Shown: positions 20,251 to 31,438 of the stretch, piece by piece
Numbering within the stretch: the first letter of the stretch is position 1
Layout: each line of letters starts with the position of its first letter
Assembly (NCBI RefSeq): GCF_005144965.1
Contig: NZ_CP039704.1
Span: 1-64,000, forward strand
Direction: 5' to 3'
DNA from: Hankyongella ginsenosidimutans
GTDB taxonomy: Bacteria > Pseudomonadota > Alphaproteobacteria > Sphingomonadales > Sphingomonadaceae
Length of the DNA stretch: 64,000 bases
Translations under genes and position numbers: made by a program
Notes under the pieces: generated by a model
Told to the model about the DNA's origin: nothing
Database searches by the model: none
Seen by the model: the letters and a program-made list of their open reading frames with translations, nothing else

Positions 20251-21481
20251 CAGCCCTCGGGGTCCGCCAGGGTCATTCTGGGCTGCAGCACATGAATGAA
20301 CGCCAGCGCCGCAAGATAGGCGCCGGAGCACACGGCGAACATCGGCGTGTAGCCCAGGCCCGCATGCAGCGACCAGCCGGCAAACTCGATCATGCCGGTG
20401 CCCGTCAGGTTGCCCGCGATGCCGCCAAACGCGATTACCGTCGCCAATTGCCGCGTTGGCACCGTGTCCGTCGCCATGCCGAAAATACCGGTGGAGAAGC
20501 CTTGGTGCGCGAACAGACCTAGCCCGATCAGAACCGCCGCTAGCCAGGGGTTGCCGGATGAGAGCGCCAGCGGCATCGGCAGGATTGCCAGCGCATAGAA
20601 CAGCATGCTGTACTTGCGTGCCTTGTTCAGGCCGAGCCCGCGCGCCTCCAGAAACACAAACAGGCCACCGCTGCTGACCGCACCCACCGCTGCAAACAGA
20701 AAAATGATGGCGATCGGATAGCCGAGTTGCCCCTGATCCATGCCGAATTCCCGGTGGAAGAAGTCCGGCATCCAGAACAGCACGAACCACCAGACAAGGT
20801 CCGTGAGCGCCTTGGCACCGATCACGGACCAGGCGCGCCTGTCCTGAGGATTTCCCGGACCGAGGCACCAGGACTGCGCTTCGCGGTCGTATGGCGTGCC
20901 GGCAGCCGACGAGTTGCGCCGAGCCAGAGCGCCAGCCACACAAATCCCAGCGCCCCGGTCACCAGGAAGGCCGCCTTCCAGCCGAACGCCAGCGCCAGCG
21001 GCGGTATCAGCAACAGGGTCAGAATGGCGCCGATGTTGGGCGCCGTGTTGATGATGCCGATACCCAGCGCTCGCTCCCGCATCGGCAGATATGTCGCGGC
21101 GGCCTTCATGGCGGCAGGCGTATTGCAGGACTCGGCGACCGCAAGCACGACTCGCGCCGCGAGTGCTGCACGCTTGCTGCAAACGCATGCGCCATCCCGG
21201 CAGCACTCCACACCGCCACTGCCAGCCCGTAGGCGACCCGGACCCCGAACCGGTCGACGAACCAGCCGACGCCAAGGAGCGCGAACGCTGCCGAGAGCTG
21301 GAATGCGGATCAAGGTGCGCGAAATCCTGGTCGGTCCAGTTGAATTCCTGCACGAGCGTCGGTTTCAGCAAGGCAAGCACCTGCCGGTCGACGTAGTTCA
21401 GAGCGGTCGCGAAAAGATCAGCCCGATCAAACCGTAACGCAGAGCTGCCCCGGCTTCGCTGGCCGGCTTGGTCATGTCCAT
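20250..21481 (-). CDS. MFS transporter (anion:cation symporter-like), frameshifted
   Basis: Twelve-helix major facilitator protein with ACS/hexuronate-type features: FATALNYVDRQVLALLKPTL in helix 1, and later DLVWWFVLFWMPDFFHREFG, GIFGMATDTVPTRQLATVIA and a gentle polar tail ending PRMTLADPEG. Start MDMTKPASEAGAALRYG at 21481. A T run near 21416 is one short, and further breaks lie near 21305, 21150, 20880 and 20835. Corrected length is about 410 residues. ACS members carry sugar acids and other organic anions, which suits a sulfosugar. It lies between the receptor and the exporter operon and is read towards the receptor. Substrate inferred. Confidence 0.8.
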
Positions 21482-21581
21482 GGCGTGTCCTTCCCCGCTG
21501 GCCGCAACCGTTCCTTTCAATATCCGGATCGGCGGATTTATTCATTGCAGCATCTCAGCACGGAACATTATAAGCGAGCAT

Positions 21582-22641
21582 ATGACACCGCAAGACACAA
21601 ACGCGCCCATCGCCGCGGACCTTTTCGGCGAACTCTACCTCTCCGAAGCGTCGAAGCCGGAAAAGGCACACGCGCGGCTCTATGGCATGGTCGTCGTCTC
21701 CATTGCGGCACTTGCAGCCTCCTGGCTCAGCGAACATTACGGCATGCCCATCATCGTGCTGGGGCTGTTGATGGGACTTGCGCTCAATTTCATGAACAGT
21801 GACCAGCGCATCCATCCGGGCCTGGACTTCGCCGGCACCAATTGCCTGCGTCTTGGCATCGTCATCCTCGGCACGCAGGTCACGTTCGCGCAGTTTCACG
21901 CCCTTGGCATCGTCTCCTTTGTCGGGCTGTTGCTGACCATGGCCTGCGTGGTGACGGCCGGGATTGCGACAGCGCGGGCCTACAGTCGTCCTGTCCCCGA
22001 AGGCGTGCTCGCGGGCGGCGCAACCGCAATCTGCGGCGCCTCCGCTGCACTGGCGCTCTATGGCGTCATCGGGAAGGACCGGGTCAGCCAGGCGCAGTTC
22101 ACCCTGACTCTGGTGACCATCTCCGGTGCCAGCGCGGTCGCCATGTCCTTCTATCCCCTGCTGGCCGGGGCGCTGCAGCTGACGGACCAGCAGGCCGGGT
22201 TCCTGATCGGCGCGTCGATCCACGATGTCGCCCAGGCGATCGGTGGCGGCTATGCCTATTCCCAGAATGCGGGCGAGATCGCCACCATCGTCAAGCTGTC
22301 GCGAGTCGCCCTGCTGGCCCCGCTGGTGGCGGTGGCCGGCCTGATGCTGGCGCGCCGGGCCAGCCCCGGCACTCGCTTAAAAGCGCGATGCGCCTGCCCT
22401 GGTTCATCTGGGCGTTTTTCGGGCTGGTCTGCCTGAATTCACTGGTAACCTTGCCGCAGGTTATCGGCCACTATGGCCTGATCGTCTCGAAGACAATGCT
22501 GTTGCTCGCAGTGATTGCGACCGCCATGAAGTCGCAGCTCCGGTTGCTCATGACCCTGGGATGGCGCAGCGTCATGCCGGTCGCCGCCTCGACGCTGGTT
22601 GCGTTTGTGGTGGCGCTTTCGTTTGCGGTGGGGTTTTGTGA
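21582..22641 (+). CDS. YeiH-family putative sulfate/sulfite exporter
   Basis: Polytopic membrane protein of the YeiH/UPF0324 family (PF03601, putative sulfate exporters). Family text: MPIIVLGLLMGLALNFM, CLRLGIVILGTQVTFAQ, GGATAICGASAALALYGVIG, LIGASIHDVAQAIGGGYAYS. ATG at 21582. A frame change near 22370 leads to AMRLPWFIWAFFGLVCLNSL and the last helix AFVVALSFAVGF; one T missing in the run at 22634-22637 hides the stop, which would be TGA at 22639-22641, overlapping the GTG of glpD. Export of sulfite or sulfate made by the monooxygenase is the natural role in this locus. Confidence 0.82.
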
Positions 22642-24128
22642 CCGACAAAGTCTACGATCTTCTGGTTGTCGGCGGCGGCGTCAACGGCTGCGGCATCGCG
22701 CGTGATGCCGCGTTGCGCGGCGCCAAGGTCGTGCTCGTGGAGCGCGGCGATCTGGCGCAAGGCACGTCATCGGCGTCAACGAAGCTGATCCATGGCGGGC
22801 TGCGCTATCTGGAGCATTACGAGTTTGCGCTTGTGCGCGAGGCCCTGAGCGAGCGCGAACGGCTTTGGGCCGTGGCACCGCACATCATCTGGCCACTGCG
22901 CTTTGTCTTGCCCTATCGCCCCGGCCTGCGGCCACGCTGGCTGCTGCGGATGGGCCTGTTCCTCTATGACCATCTGGGCGGCCGCAAACACCTGCCGCCG
23001 ACGCGAACCTTGAACCTGCGCAAGGATGCCGCCGGTCGGCCACTGCAGCCGCAGTTCCGCTTCGCCTTCGAATATTCCGACTGCTGGGTCGACGATGCGC
23101 GCCTGGTGGTGCTGAATGCGCGCGATGCCGCCGACCATGGCGCGGAAATCCACACCCGGTCCGAGCTTATCCAACTGGCGCGGCTTGACGACCTCTGGCG
23201 CGCAACCCTCAGCGATGGCCGGATACTGCTCGCGCGTGCAGCTATCAATGCCGCCGGGCCGCGGGTGCTGGAAGCGCTTGGGCGGGCGCATGTGGCGACT
23301 TCCCAGAGCATGCGGCTGGTCCGTGGCTCGCACATCGTCGTACGCCGACTGTACGACCACGACCGGGCCTACTTCTTCCAGCTCCCGGACAAGCGGATTT
23401 TCTTCGCCATCCCCTACGAGGATGATTTCACCCTGGTCGGCACCACGGATGCAGACCATCACGGATCGCTCGACGACGTCCACGCGACGCCGGAGGAAAT
23501 CGCCTATCTGTGCGAGGGCGCGAACGGCTACTTCCGCACTAAGCTTACGCCGGCGGATGTCGTCTGGTCCTACGCCGGCGTGCGCCCGCTGATCGACGAC
23601 GGCTCCGGCAAGCCGGAAGCGGCGACGCGCGGCTATACCCTGCGAGTCGACGGTGGCGCCAGGAAGCCCCGCTGCTGAGCGTGTTCGGCGGCAAGATCAC
23701 CACCTATCGCCACCTGGCGGCGGCGGCAGTCGACAAGCTGCGCCCGTGGCTGCCCGTGCTGGCCACGGCGTCCACGACGGATAACCGGCCATTGCCGGGC
23801 GGCGACTTCCCGATCGACGGCGTCCCGGCGTTGCAGCAGCGCCTGCAGGCCCGCTATCCTTTCATCGATCCCGCAACGATCGCACGTCTGGCCCGCCAGT
23901 ATGGCACACGCGCATTTGCCTGGCTCGGGGAGGCTCGCACCGCGCAGGACCTTGAACAGGGGTTCGGCCACGGCCTGACCCAGGCCGAAGTCGACTATCT
24001 GACGACGCAGGAATGGGCGCGAACCGCCGACGACATCCTGTGGCGGCGCACGAAACTCGGGCTGCGGCTATCTGCGGCGGAGCGCGCGGCGCTCGAGGCT
24101 TATCTCAAAGACAAGGGGGCGACGATGA
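22638..24128 (+). CDS. glpD: Aerobic glycerol-3-phosphate dehydrogenase, frameshifted
   Basis: FAD-dependent, membrane-associated enzyme that oxidises glycerol-3-phosphate to dihydroxyacetone phosphate. Start GTG at 22638 gives VTDKVYDLLVVGGGVNGCGI, the FAD-binding Rossmann motif, then SSASTKLIHGGLRYLEHYEF. Later VWSYAGVRPLIDDGSG, and after a frame change near 23655 SVFGGKITTYRHLAAAA. The C-terminal domain ends AALEAYLKDK. No stop is seen before the next gene in the present sequence; removing one G from the run at 24114-24118 gives TGA at 24126-24128 overlapping the next ATG. Corrected length is about 496 residues, typical. With glpK it handles glycerol, here plausibly the glycerol released by the sulfoquinovosidase. 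Confidence 0.9.
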
Positions 24129-24684
24129 TACGGCTGGTAGCGATCGGCGGCACGACCAAACCGGGCTCGTCGACTGAGCGCGCGCTCGGCGTCGCGGTGG
24201 CGGCCGCCCGCGCGGCGGGCGCAGAGGTCGAGGTCTTTGCATGCACAGAGCTGGTGGCCTTGCCGCACTACGGCACGGATGCGGCCATGCAGTCCGAGAT
24301 CGGTGCCAGGCTTGTGCAGGCGGCACGCTCTGCTGACGGCGTCCTGATCGCCAGCCCCGGCTATCACGGCGGCGTCTCGGCTCTCGTCAAGAACGCCATC
24401 GACTATCTCGAAGACCTCGCGCGCGACGACCGGCCATACCTTGACGGACGTACCGTCGGCCTGATCGCAACCGCCTACGGCCATCAGGCAGCCGTCAGCA
24501 CGCTGTCCGCCCTGCGCACCATCGCCCATGCGCTGCGCGGCTGGCCGACTCCGCTGGGGCTGCCATCCGCACAACGGCCGATCTGTTCGACGCGGCGGGC
24601 CAGTGCAGGGACGATGCCGTGCGTGGTCAGCTCGAGCTGGTCGCACGTCAGGTCCTGAAAGGCGTGGCGCTGGCCCGCGCATGA
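24125..24684 (+). CDS. NAD(P)H-dependent FMN reductase, frameshifted
   Basis: Flavodoxin-like flavin reductase (PF03358, the SsuE/ChrR group). MIRLVAIGGTTKPGSSTERA contains the FMN phosphate loop, followed by DGVLIASPGYHGGVSALVKN and YLDGRTVGLIATAYGHQAA. Frame lost near 24560; the corrected C-terminus reads QLELVARQVLKGVALARA-stop and overlaps the next ATG. It would supply FMNH2 to the SsuD-like monooxygenase, the partner that a two-component flavin monooxygenase must have and that is absent from the minus-strand operon. In the present sequence the frame continues from GlpD; I regard that fusion as an artefact. Confidence 0.85.
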
Positions 24685-25300
24685 CCCAGGATCTCTCAGC
24701 CCTGCTCGACCGGCTCCGTCGTGGCGGCATGATCGTCCTGACAGGTGACCGCCTGCGCGGCGGCGACATCGATTTCGCGGTCGCCGCAGAGCACGCCACC
24801 CCGGAGCGCATCAACTTCATGGCGAAATTCGGACGCGGCTTGATCTGTCTGGGTCTGACACCAGCACATGCGCGCCGTCTCGGCATCGACTTTCTGAACC
24901 CGACGCCGGAGCGGCAAAGCGGCCGCCCGTTCGCGGTTTCCATCGAGGCGCGGCGCGGCGTCTCCACGGGCATTTCGGCCGCCGACCGCGCGCACACCAT
25001 CGCGACCGCCATTGCGCCGGATGCGGGACCAGACGACATCACGACGCCCGGGCATATCTTCCCGCTGATCGTTCGCCCAGACGGCGTGCTGGAGCGTCCG
25101 GCGCCGTGGAGGCCGCCGTCGATCTGATGGGGCTTGCCGGCCTGCAGCCCGCCGCCGTGCTGTGCGCCGTCATGAAGGACGATGGAACGATGGCGCGTGC
25201 GACGGATGCGGCAGAGCTAGCCGCGCAGCATGGGCTGGACGTCGTCGCGCTCGAGGATATCGTCGCGCTGCGCCAGTTGCGCGTGAGAGGCGCATCATAA
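24681..25300 (+). CDS. RibB-like protein (DHBP synthase homologue with altered active site), frameshifted
   Basis: Homologue of 3,4-dihydroxy-2-butanone 4-phosphate synthase, about 206 residues. Shared text: GRGLICLGLTPAHA, RRGVSTGISAADRAHTI, TTPGHIFPLIVRPDGVLER, VDLMGLAGLQPAAVLCAVM, DDGTMARA. However, the acidic loop that reads E-D-R-E-N-E-G-D in working enzymes is here TGDRLRGGD, and the GHTEA motif with the catalytic His is, after restoring one base near 25103, GAVEA. So key acidic residues and the His appear lost. It overlaps the FMN reductase stop and lies 19 bp before glpK. It may aid flavin supply, or act on another phosphosugar; I would not assume RibB activity. Confidence 0.72.
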
Positions 25301-25319
25301 CAACCACCGGGGAGCCGCC

Positions 25320-26777
<1,458 letters not shown>

Positions 26778-26816
26778 GGCGGCGTCCTGGAAATCGCTCG
26801 ATATGCAGGGAAGGAA

Positions 26817-26891
26817 TGGTGGGCGCGGCAAGGATTGAACTTGCGACCACTGCGATGTCAACACAGTGCTCTACCACTGAGCTACGCGCCC
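26817..26891 (-). tRNA. tRNA-Val (GAC), CCA encoded
   Basis: Minus strand. Acceptor GGGCGCG pairs with CGCGCCC, D stem GCTC/GAGC, anticodon stem CTGTG/CGCAG around TTGACAT, so anticodon GAC. T arm GCAAG-TTCAATC-CTTGC. Encoded CCA at 26817-26819. 75 nt. Confidence 0.95.
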
Positions 26892-26954
26892 CCGTTTGGC
26901 AGGGGATCGCCTATAATCAGTCGCCGCTGGGATGGCAAGCCCGTCCGGCTATAA

Positions 26955-27314
26955 TCACGCGGCGAACAGACGGTCGATTTCGTCCACGAGATCCCGCAGG
27001 TGAAACGGCTTGGAGAGCACGCGCGGCGCCGTCTGCTGGGTCTGCGCGCGACTCAGCGCGACGGCGGCGAACCCGGTGATGAACATCACCCGCATGTCGG
27101 GCGCAAGCGTGGACGCCCGCTGCGCCAGCTCGATGCCATCCATTTCCGGCATCACGATGTCGGTCAGGAGCAGATCGTAGCGTCCGGAAGCGATCAACGG
27201 CAGCGCCGCCGTGCCGCGATCCACAGCCGTTACGCTATGGCCCGCCTTCTCAATGGCGCGCGCCAGAAACGTGCGCATCAGATCGTCGTCTTCGGCAAGG
27301 AGTATGCGGGCCAT
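26955..27314 (-). CDS. cpdR: CpdR-type single-domain response regulator
   Basis: Intact 119-residue receiver domain without an output domain. Acidic pocket LLAEDDDLMR, phospho-acceptor Asp in LLLTDIVMPEMDG, Thr in MFITGF, Lys in VLSKPFHLRDLV. The opening MARILLAEDDDLMRTFL and the FITGFAAVALSRA stretch match CpdR of alphaproteobacteria, the adaptor that, when unphosphorylated, primes ClpXP for cell-cycle protein turnover. Stands alone, divergent from the amidohydrolase gene. Confidence 0.88.
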   Translation of the reverse strand: MARILLAEDDDLMRTFLARAIEKAGHSVTAVDRGTAALPLIASGRYDLLLTDIVMPEMDGIELAQRASTLAPDMRVMFITGFAAVALSRAQTQQTAPRVLSKPFHLRDLVDEIDRLFAA

Positions 27315-27422
27315 AATCTCGCAGCTTCTGGGCGCACGGGACGTGCCGCCTGCTTTCCGCGCGCTATAGCGGCGGCGGAATTAACATTGCGTCACTCGCG
27401 TGCCGAGGCCATTCATACTGTC

Positions 27423-28321
27423 ATGTTCATCGCAGGCAATAGCGGCGTGACCGATGCGCCATATCGGCAGAGCGGGCCTCTGGACCCCGTTGTGCCCGTA
27501 TTGTGCACGTCGCCGCACAGCGGGCGTTTTATCCTGTTGATTTTCTTGAACGTTCCCTATTGGCGCTGGACGTTCTGCAGCGCGCGGAAGATCGTCTGGT
27601 CGACCGGCTGCTCGGCGATGACTCGTCCCAGCTCGGCGGCGCGCAAGTTTTGAACGCAACGTTCGCCCGCAGCTTCATCGATCTGAACCGCAGCGACCGG
27701 GAGCTCGACCCGTTGCTGATTCCCGACCTGCCGGAGAGTGTTCGCCCCGTCGCCTCCTCGCGCGTGTCGGCGGGGTTGGGCGTCATCCCGCGGGTGGCGG
27801 GCGGCGGCCTGGAAATCTATCCCGCGCCGCTGAGCTATGGTGCGGCGAGCGCACGGCTGGATGAAGCCTGGCGGCCCTTCCATCGCCGACTTGGCGCGAC
27901 GATCGGCGCCATGCGCCGCGCGTTCGGGCATGCCGTGCTGCTGGACTGGCATTCGATGCCGTCATCCGCTGTGCGTCCGTCGACCCGCCCCGGCCCTGTC
28001 GCGGTGCTCGGCGATCTTCACGGCGGCTCCTGCGCCCCGAACATCAGCCGCTGGGTCGCTGATCGCCTACGCGCCAGCGGCTTCCAGGTGCTGCTGAACG
28101 CGCCCTACGCCGGCGGCTTCATCACGCGGCACTATGGCCAGCCCGCGGTCGGGGTGCATGTGCTGCAGATCGAGCTGTCGCGCGCGGCGTATCTCGATGA
28201 AGCAACCGGATTGCCGAACGCCCGATTCGAAGCGGTCGGGGCGCTCGTCCAGGCGCTGGTCCGCGATCTGGTTCAACACCTGCCGCGGCTGCTGCCGGCA
28301 CCCGCCTGGCGCTATGCGTGA
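27423..28321 (+). CDS. N-formylglutamate amidohydrolase, frameshifted near start
   Basis: Zinc amidohydrolase of the HutG-like FGase family. After a T is restored in the run near 27530, the protein reads MFIAGNSGVTDAPYRQSG and then CTSPHSGRFYPVDFLERS. Family marks: FARSFIDLNRSDRELDP, PAPLSYGAASARL, LLDWHSMPS, AVLGDLHGGSCAP, NAPYAGGFITRHYG, HVLQIELSRAAYLDE. Corrected length is 299 residues, typical. Cleaves N-formylglutamate (histidine degradation) or a related N-formyl amino acid; no other hut gene is nearby, so the substrate stays open. Confidence 0.85.
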
Positions 28322-28662
28322 TGTGTCGCCTGCATACGGCGCATATGCTAAGCTGTGCCGGTCGGTACGACGATCTGCACCGTCCAGACCACGGCTAGAC
28401 AGAGAATTGGGTGACGCCACCAGATTTTGCCGTTACAGCGGCTACTTGTGTCCCGAATCTGAAATCCGTTGCACCCAATATCAGGCGCGGTTGGATTTTG
28501 AATTCGAGAAGGACACGAGCAAGATATTGTTTCTCGTGTCGTTTTGGAATCGAAGTTCGCTATCAACCCAATATCACGGTGTGGCGAACTTCGATTCCAC
28601 GACACTAGACAGTCAAACGGCCCTGAGGATAGCGATGCTGGCGATGTTGCGCCGCAGTGGAA
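28322..28662. other. Intergenic region with nested inverted repeats
   Basis: 341 bp without a credible gene. It contains an inverted repeat with arms 28536-28560 and 28584-28605, agreeing in 22 positions apart from three extra Ts in the left arm, and a smaller one with arms GACACGAGCAA (28512-28522) and TTCTCGTGTC (28531-28540). The two share the GTGTC segment, so they could form alternative hairpins. Confidence 0.5.
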
Positions 28663-29556
28663 ATGACGGCGGAAAAGCCCCTGGCGGCATGGGTGCACCG
28701 GGGAACCCATTGGCCCGTCCTGGCATGAAGACGACGACGGCGATCCCCGTGCCAAACGGCGGTATCGCGCCATCTGGATATCGGACACCCACCTCGGCAC
28801 GTCAGGCTGCAATGCAGGGTTGCTGCTCGATTTTCTGAAATCGACCGAAAGCGAAACCCTCTATCTCGTCGGCGACATCATCGATGGCTGGCGCCTGAAG
28901 AAGAGTTGGTACTGGCCGGATGCGCACAACGACGTCATTCGCCGGGTACTGAAAAAGCCAAGAAGGGCACGCGCGTGCTCTACATCCCCGGCAACCATGA
29001 TGAAGTGCTGCGCCCCTATGTCGGCCTCAATCTCGGCGGCGTCGAGCTGGTGCGCGAGGCGGTGCACGTGACGGCGGACGGCCGCAAGCTCCTGGTGCTG
29101 CATGGCGACGAGTTCGATTCCGTGGTGCTCTATGCCCGCTGGCTCGCCTTCCTGGGGATGCCGCTTACGTTCTGCTGCTGAAGATCAACGGCGTGTTCAA
29201 TGCGATCCGGCGCCTGTTCGGCCTGCCGTACTGGTCGCTGTCCGCATACCTCAAGCAGAAGGTGAAAAACGCGGTCGAATACATGTCCCGCTTCGAGGAA
29301 GCCGTCGCGCACGCTGCTGCGGACCGGCAGGTGCAGGGCGTGGTGTGCGGCCATATCCACAAGGCGGAAATCCGCTCTTTCGGGCCGATCACCTACTATA
29401 ACGATGGCGACTGGGTGGAGCTGCACCGCGCTGGTCGAGCACGCGGACGGACGGCTCGAGCTGTTGGATTGGGCCGAGCGCGCCCGTCAGCACGCCGCAG
29501 CGAAGGCAGCAGCCATCAAGAGCAAGCCCATGCCGGCGACGGCGGACGTCCTGTAG
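28663..29556 (+). CDS. LpxH-like metallophosphoesterase (UDP-2,3-diacylglucosamine diphosphatase family), frameshifted
   Basis: Calcineurin-like phosphoesterase with all the metal motifs: ISDTHLG, YLVGDIIDGW, IPGNHDE, LHGDEFD, CGHIHKAEI. The family is annotated as UDP-2,3-diacylglucosamine diphosphatase (lipid A pathway), though these larger alphaproteobacterial members may act on other lipids or sugars. Start is uncertain: ATG 28663 gives MTAEKPLAAWVHRGTHWPV and needs a shift near 28715 to join DDDGDPRAKRRYRAIW. Other breaks near 28960, 29160 and 29415. Ends PATADVL-stop, 18 bp before a glycosyltransferase with which it likely forms an operon. Confidence 0.8.
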
Positions 29557-29574
29557 AAAAATGAGCCCCGCCCT

Positions 29575-30637
29575 GTGAAACTCACCCTGGTGACTGATGC
29601 CTGGACGCCGCAGGTCAATGGCGTGGTCCGGACCCTGGTGACGACCGTCGAGGCGCTCAAGGCCGCAGGGCACCATGTCCAGACCATCACGCCGAGCCAG
29701 TTCCGGTCGGTCCCCTGCCCGACCTATCCGGAAATCCGCCTGGCACTGACCCGCTGGCGCAAGGTCGCCCGGATGATCCGCAAGTTCGAACCGGATGCGA
29801 TCCACATCGCCACCGAAGGGCCGCTCGGCATCGCGGCGCGGCGTTACTGCGTGCGCCACAAGCTGCCGTTCACCACCGCGTTTCACACCCGCTTCCCGGA
29901 TTATGTGTCCGCGCGCACTGGGCTGTCGCCGGAGCTGTTCTGGCGCTACCTGCGCTGGTTCCACAAGCCCTCGCGCAACATCCTCACAGCGACGCCGCGC
30001 CTGGCCGCCGAGCTGGCGATGCGCGGGCTGCCGCACACCGTGCTGTGGAGTCGCGGCGTCGATCTCAGCCTGTTTTCCCCGCGCCATGCACCGCACCCGG
30101 CCTACGCCAACCTGACGCGCCCGATCATGCTCTGCGTCGGGCGCGTGGCGGTCGAAAAGAACATCGAGACCTTTCTCAAAGCCCCTGTGCCGGGCACCAA
30201 GGTGGTGGTCGGCGACGGGCCGGCACTTGAGCGGCTGAAGCGCGATTATCCGCAGGTGACGTTTCTGGGCGCGCTCCATGGCGACGAACTGGCTGCCGCT
30301 TACGCTGGCGCGGACGTGCTTGCGTTCCCGAGCCTCACCGACACCTTCGGGCTGGTGATGGTGGAGGCGCTGGCGAGCGGCGTGCCGGTCGCTGGCTTCC
30401 CGTGCCCGGCCCGCTCGACGTGATCGGTGAGGACGGCCGCGGCGTGGTCCCCGGCTGGATCGCGCCGATCGGCGGGTTGACCCGGATTTCGCGCAGGCGA
30501 TTTCCAAGGCCTTGACGTGCGCGCGCGCCGATTGCCAGGCCTATGCGCGACATTTTAGCTGGGATGCCGCGATCGCCCAGTTCATCAGTGCGCTGCAGCC
30601 GCTGCCGGACCCGCCGCTGCCGCATGAGGAAGCCTGA
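29575..30637 (+). CDS. GT4 glycosyltransferase, frameshifted near the end
   Basis: GT-B fold retaining glycosyltransferase of family GT4. N-terminal MKLTLVTDAWTPQVNGVVRT, acceptor-side HTRFPDYVSARTGLSPELFW, nucleotide-sugar site LCVGRVAVEKNIETFL, VVVGDGPALERLK, and the catalytic FPSLTDTFGLVMVEALASG (E-x7-E type). Start GTG 29575. A frame break near 30408 (in GFPVPGP) and one near 30480 are followed by text that ends PPLPHEEA-stop. Corrected length is about 354 residues. Related enzymes glycosylate diacylglycerol or phosphatidylinositol, including SqdX-type sulfolipid synthases, but I cannot fix the substrate. Paired with the LpxH-like gene. Confidence 0.82.
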
Positions 30638-30659
30638 ACCGCAAGCCCCATATTGAGTG

Positions 30660-31325
30660 TCAACGCCAGGTCTCGACAGGCCAGCCGCGCTGTAACGCGT
30701 CCTGCGCAAAGCCTGCTTTCGGGCTGACCACAACCGCCTGATCCGCCGCCTCGAACGACGGCGCATCGCTGGCGTGGTCGCTGTAAAGCGGATATCCTGC
30801 GCCGCACGCGCCCCGAGCTGCAGGCAATACGCCTCGATCCGGTGCCGCTTGGCTGCGGCATAGCAGTTTTCCGGCGCCGGCCAGAGTTGTAGCCGTCCGT
30901 CGCCGGCATAGGGATTTCCGTTGCGAGGACATCGTCGAAGCCCAGACGCTGCGCCAGCGGACGCACGTAAAGCCGGAACTCGCCGTCGCAACCGCCAGCC
31001 GGCAACCGGCCGCACGATCAGCGGCGATCCGCGCGCGCGCCTCGGCCCGGATATAGCGGTCGTCGACCTGCGCGGCGAAACCCTCCGCCAACGCCTCCAG
31101 CCGCGCGCGTCGAGGGCGGCCGAGAAACAGATGCAGCAGCGCGCATTTCAAGGTGGAGCGCCCGATCAGCTTCAGGCCGTAGGCGACGAAAACCGGCAGC
31201 GCGAGCGGCGCCAGCAGCGCACGCCACGGTGCGCGCACCACCGCATACAGCAGGAACGGCGTGAAGGTTGCGACCCGGGTGACGGTCAGGTCGAGGTCGT
31301 AGATGGCGATCGCTTGTTTGGCCAC
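30660..31325 (-). CDS. HAD-IB family phosphatase, frameshifted
   Basis: Haloacid-dehalogenase superfamily hydrolase. Motif I is DLDLTVT (AIYDLDLTVTRVATFTPFL), motif II lies in AVATASS, motif III/IV in FYSDHASDAPSFEAAD. Start GTG at 31325 (VAKQAIAIYDL). A hydrophobic segment (LLAPLALPVFVAYGLKLIG) after motif I is the usual cap or membrane-touching region of this SerB-like subgroup. Breaks near 30985, 30915 and 30805. Convergent with the glycosyltransferase, 22 bp apart. Substrate unknown; phosphoserine-like or lipid phosphates are typical. Confidence 0.75.
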   Translation of the reverse strand: MAKQAIAIYDLDLTVTRVATFTPFLLYAVVRAPWRALLAPLALPVFVAYGLKLIGRSTLKCALLHLFLGRPRRARLEALAEGFAAQVDDRYIRAEARARIAADRAAGCRLAVATASSGFTCVRWRSVWASTMSSQRKSLCRRRTATTLAGAGKLLCRSQAAPDRGVLPAARGACGAGYPLYSDHASDAPSFEAADQAVVVSPKAGFAQDALQRGWPVETWR

Positions 31326-31438
31326 GCGCCTTCGATACCGGCGCGCGCCAGCCCGGCAACCGCCATGCTTGTGACTGGCGCGCAAAGGCTTTAGCGATAG
31401 GACATGTTGTTCGAGCGCGAAGCCCCGCCGCCTTCCCC

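Noticed and set aside
29575..30637. GT4 enzyme as SqdX-type sulfolipid synthase linked to the sulfoquinovose locus
   Set aside because: N-terminal text is similar to many lipid glycosyltransferases, no sqdB partner is near, and it is paired with an LpxH-like gene. Too weak to claim.
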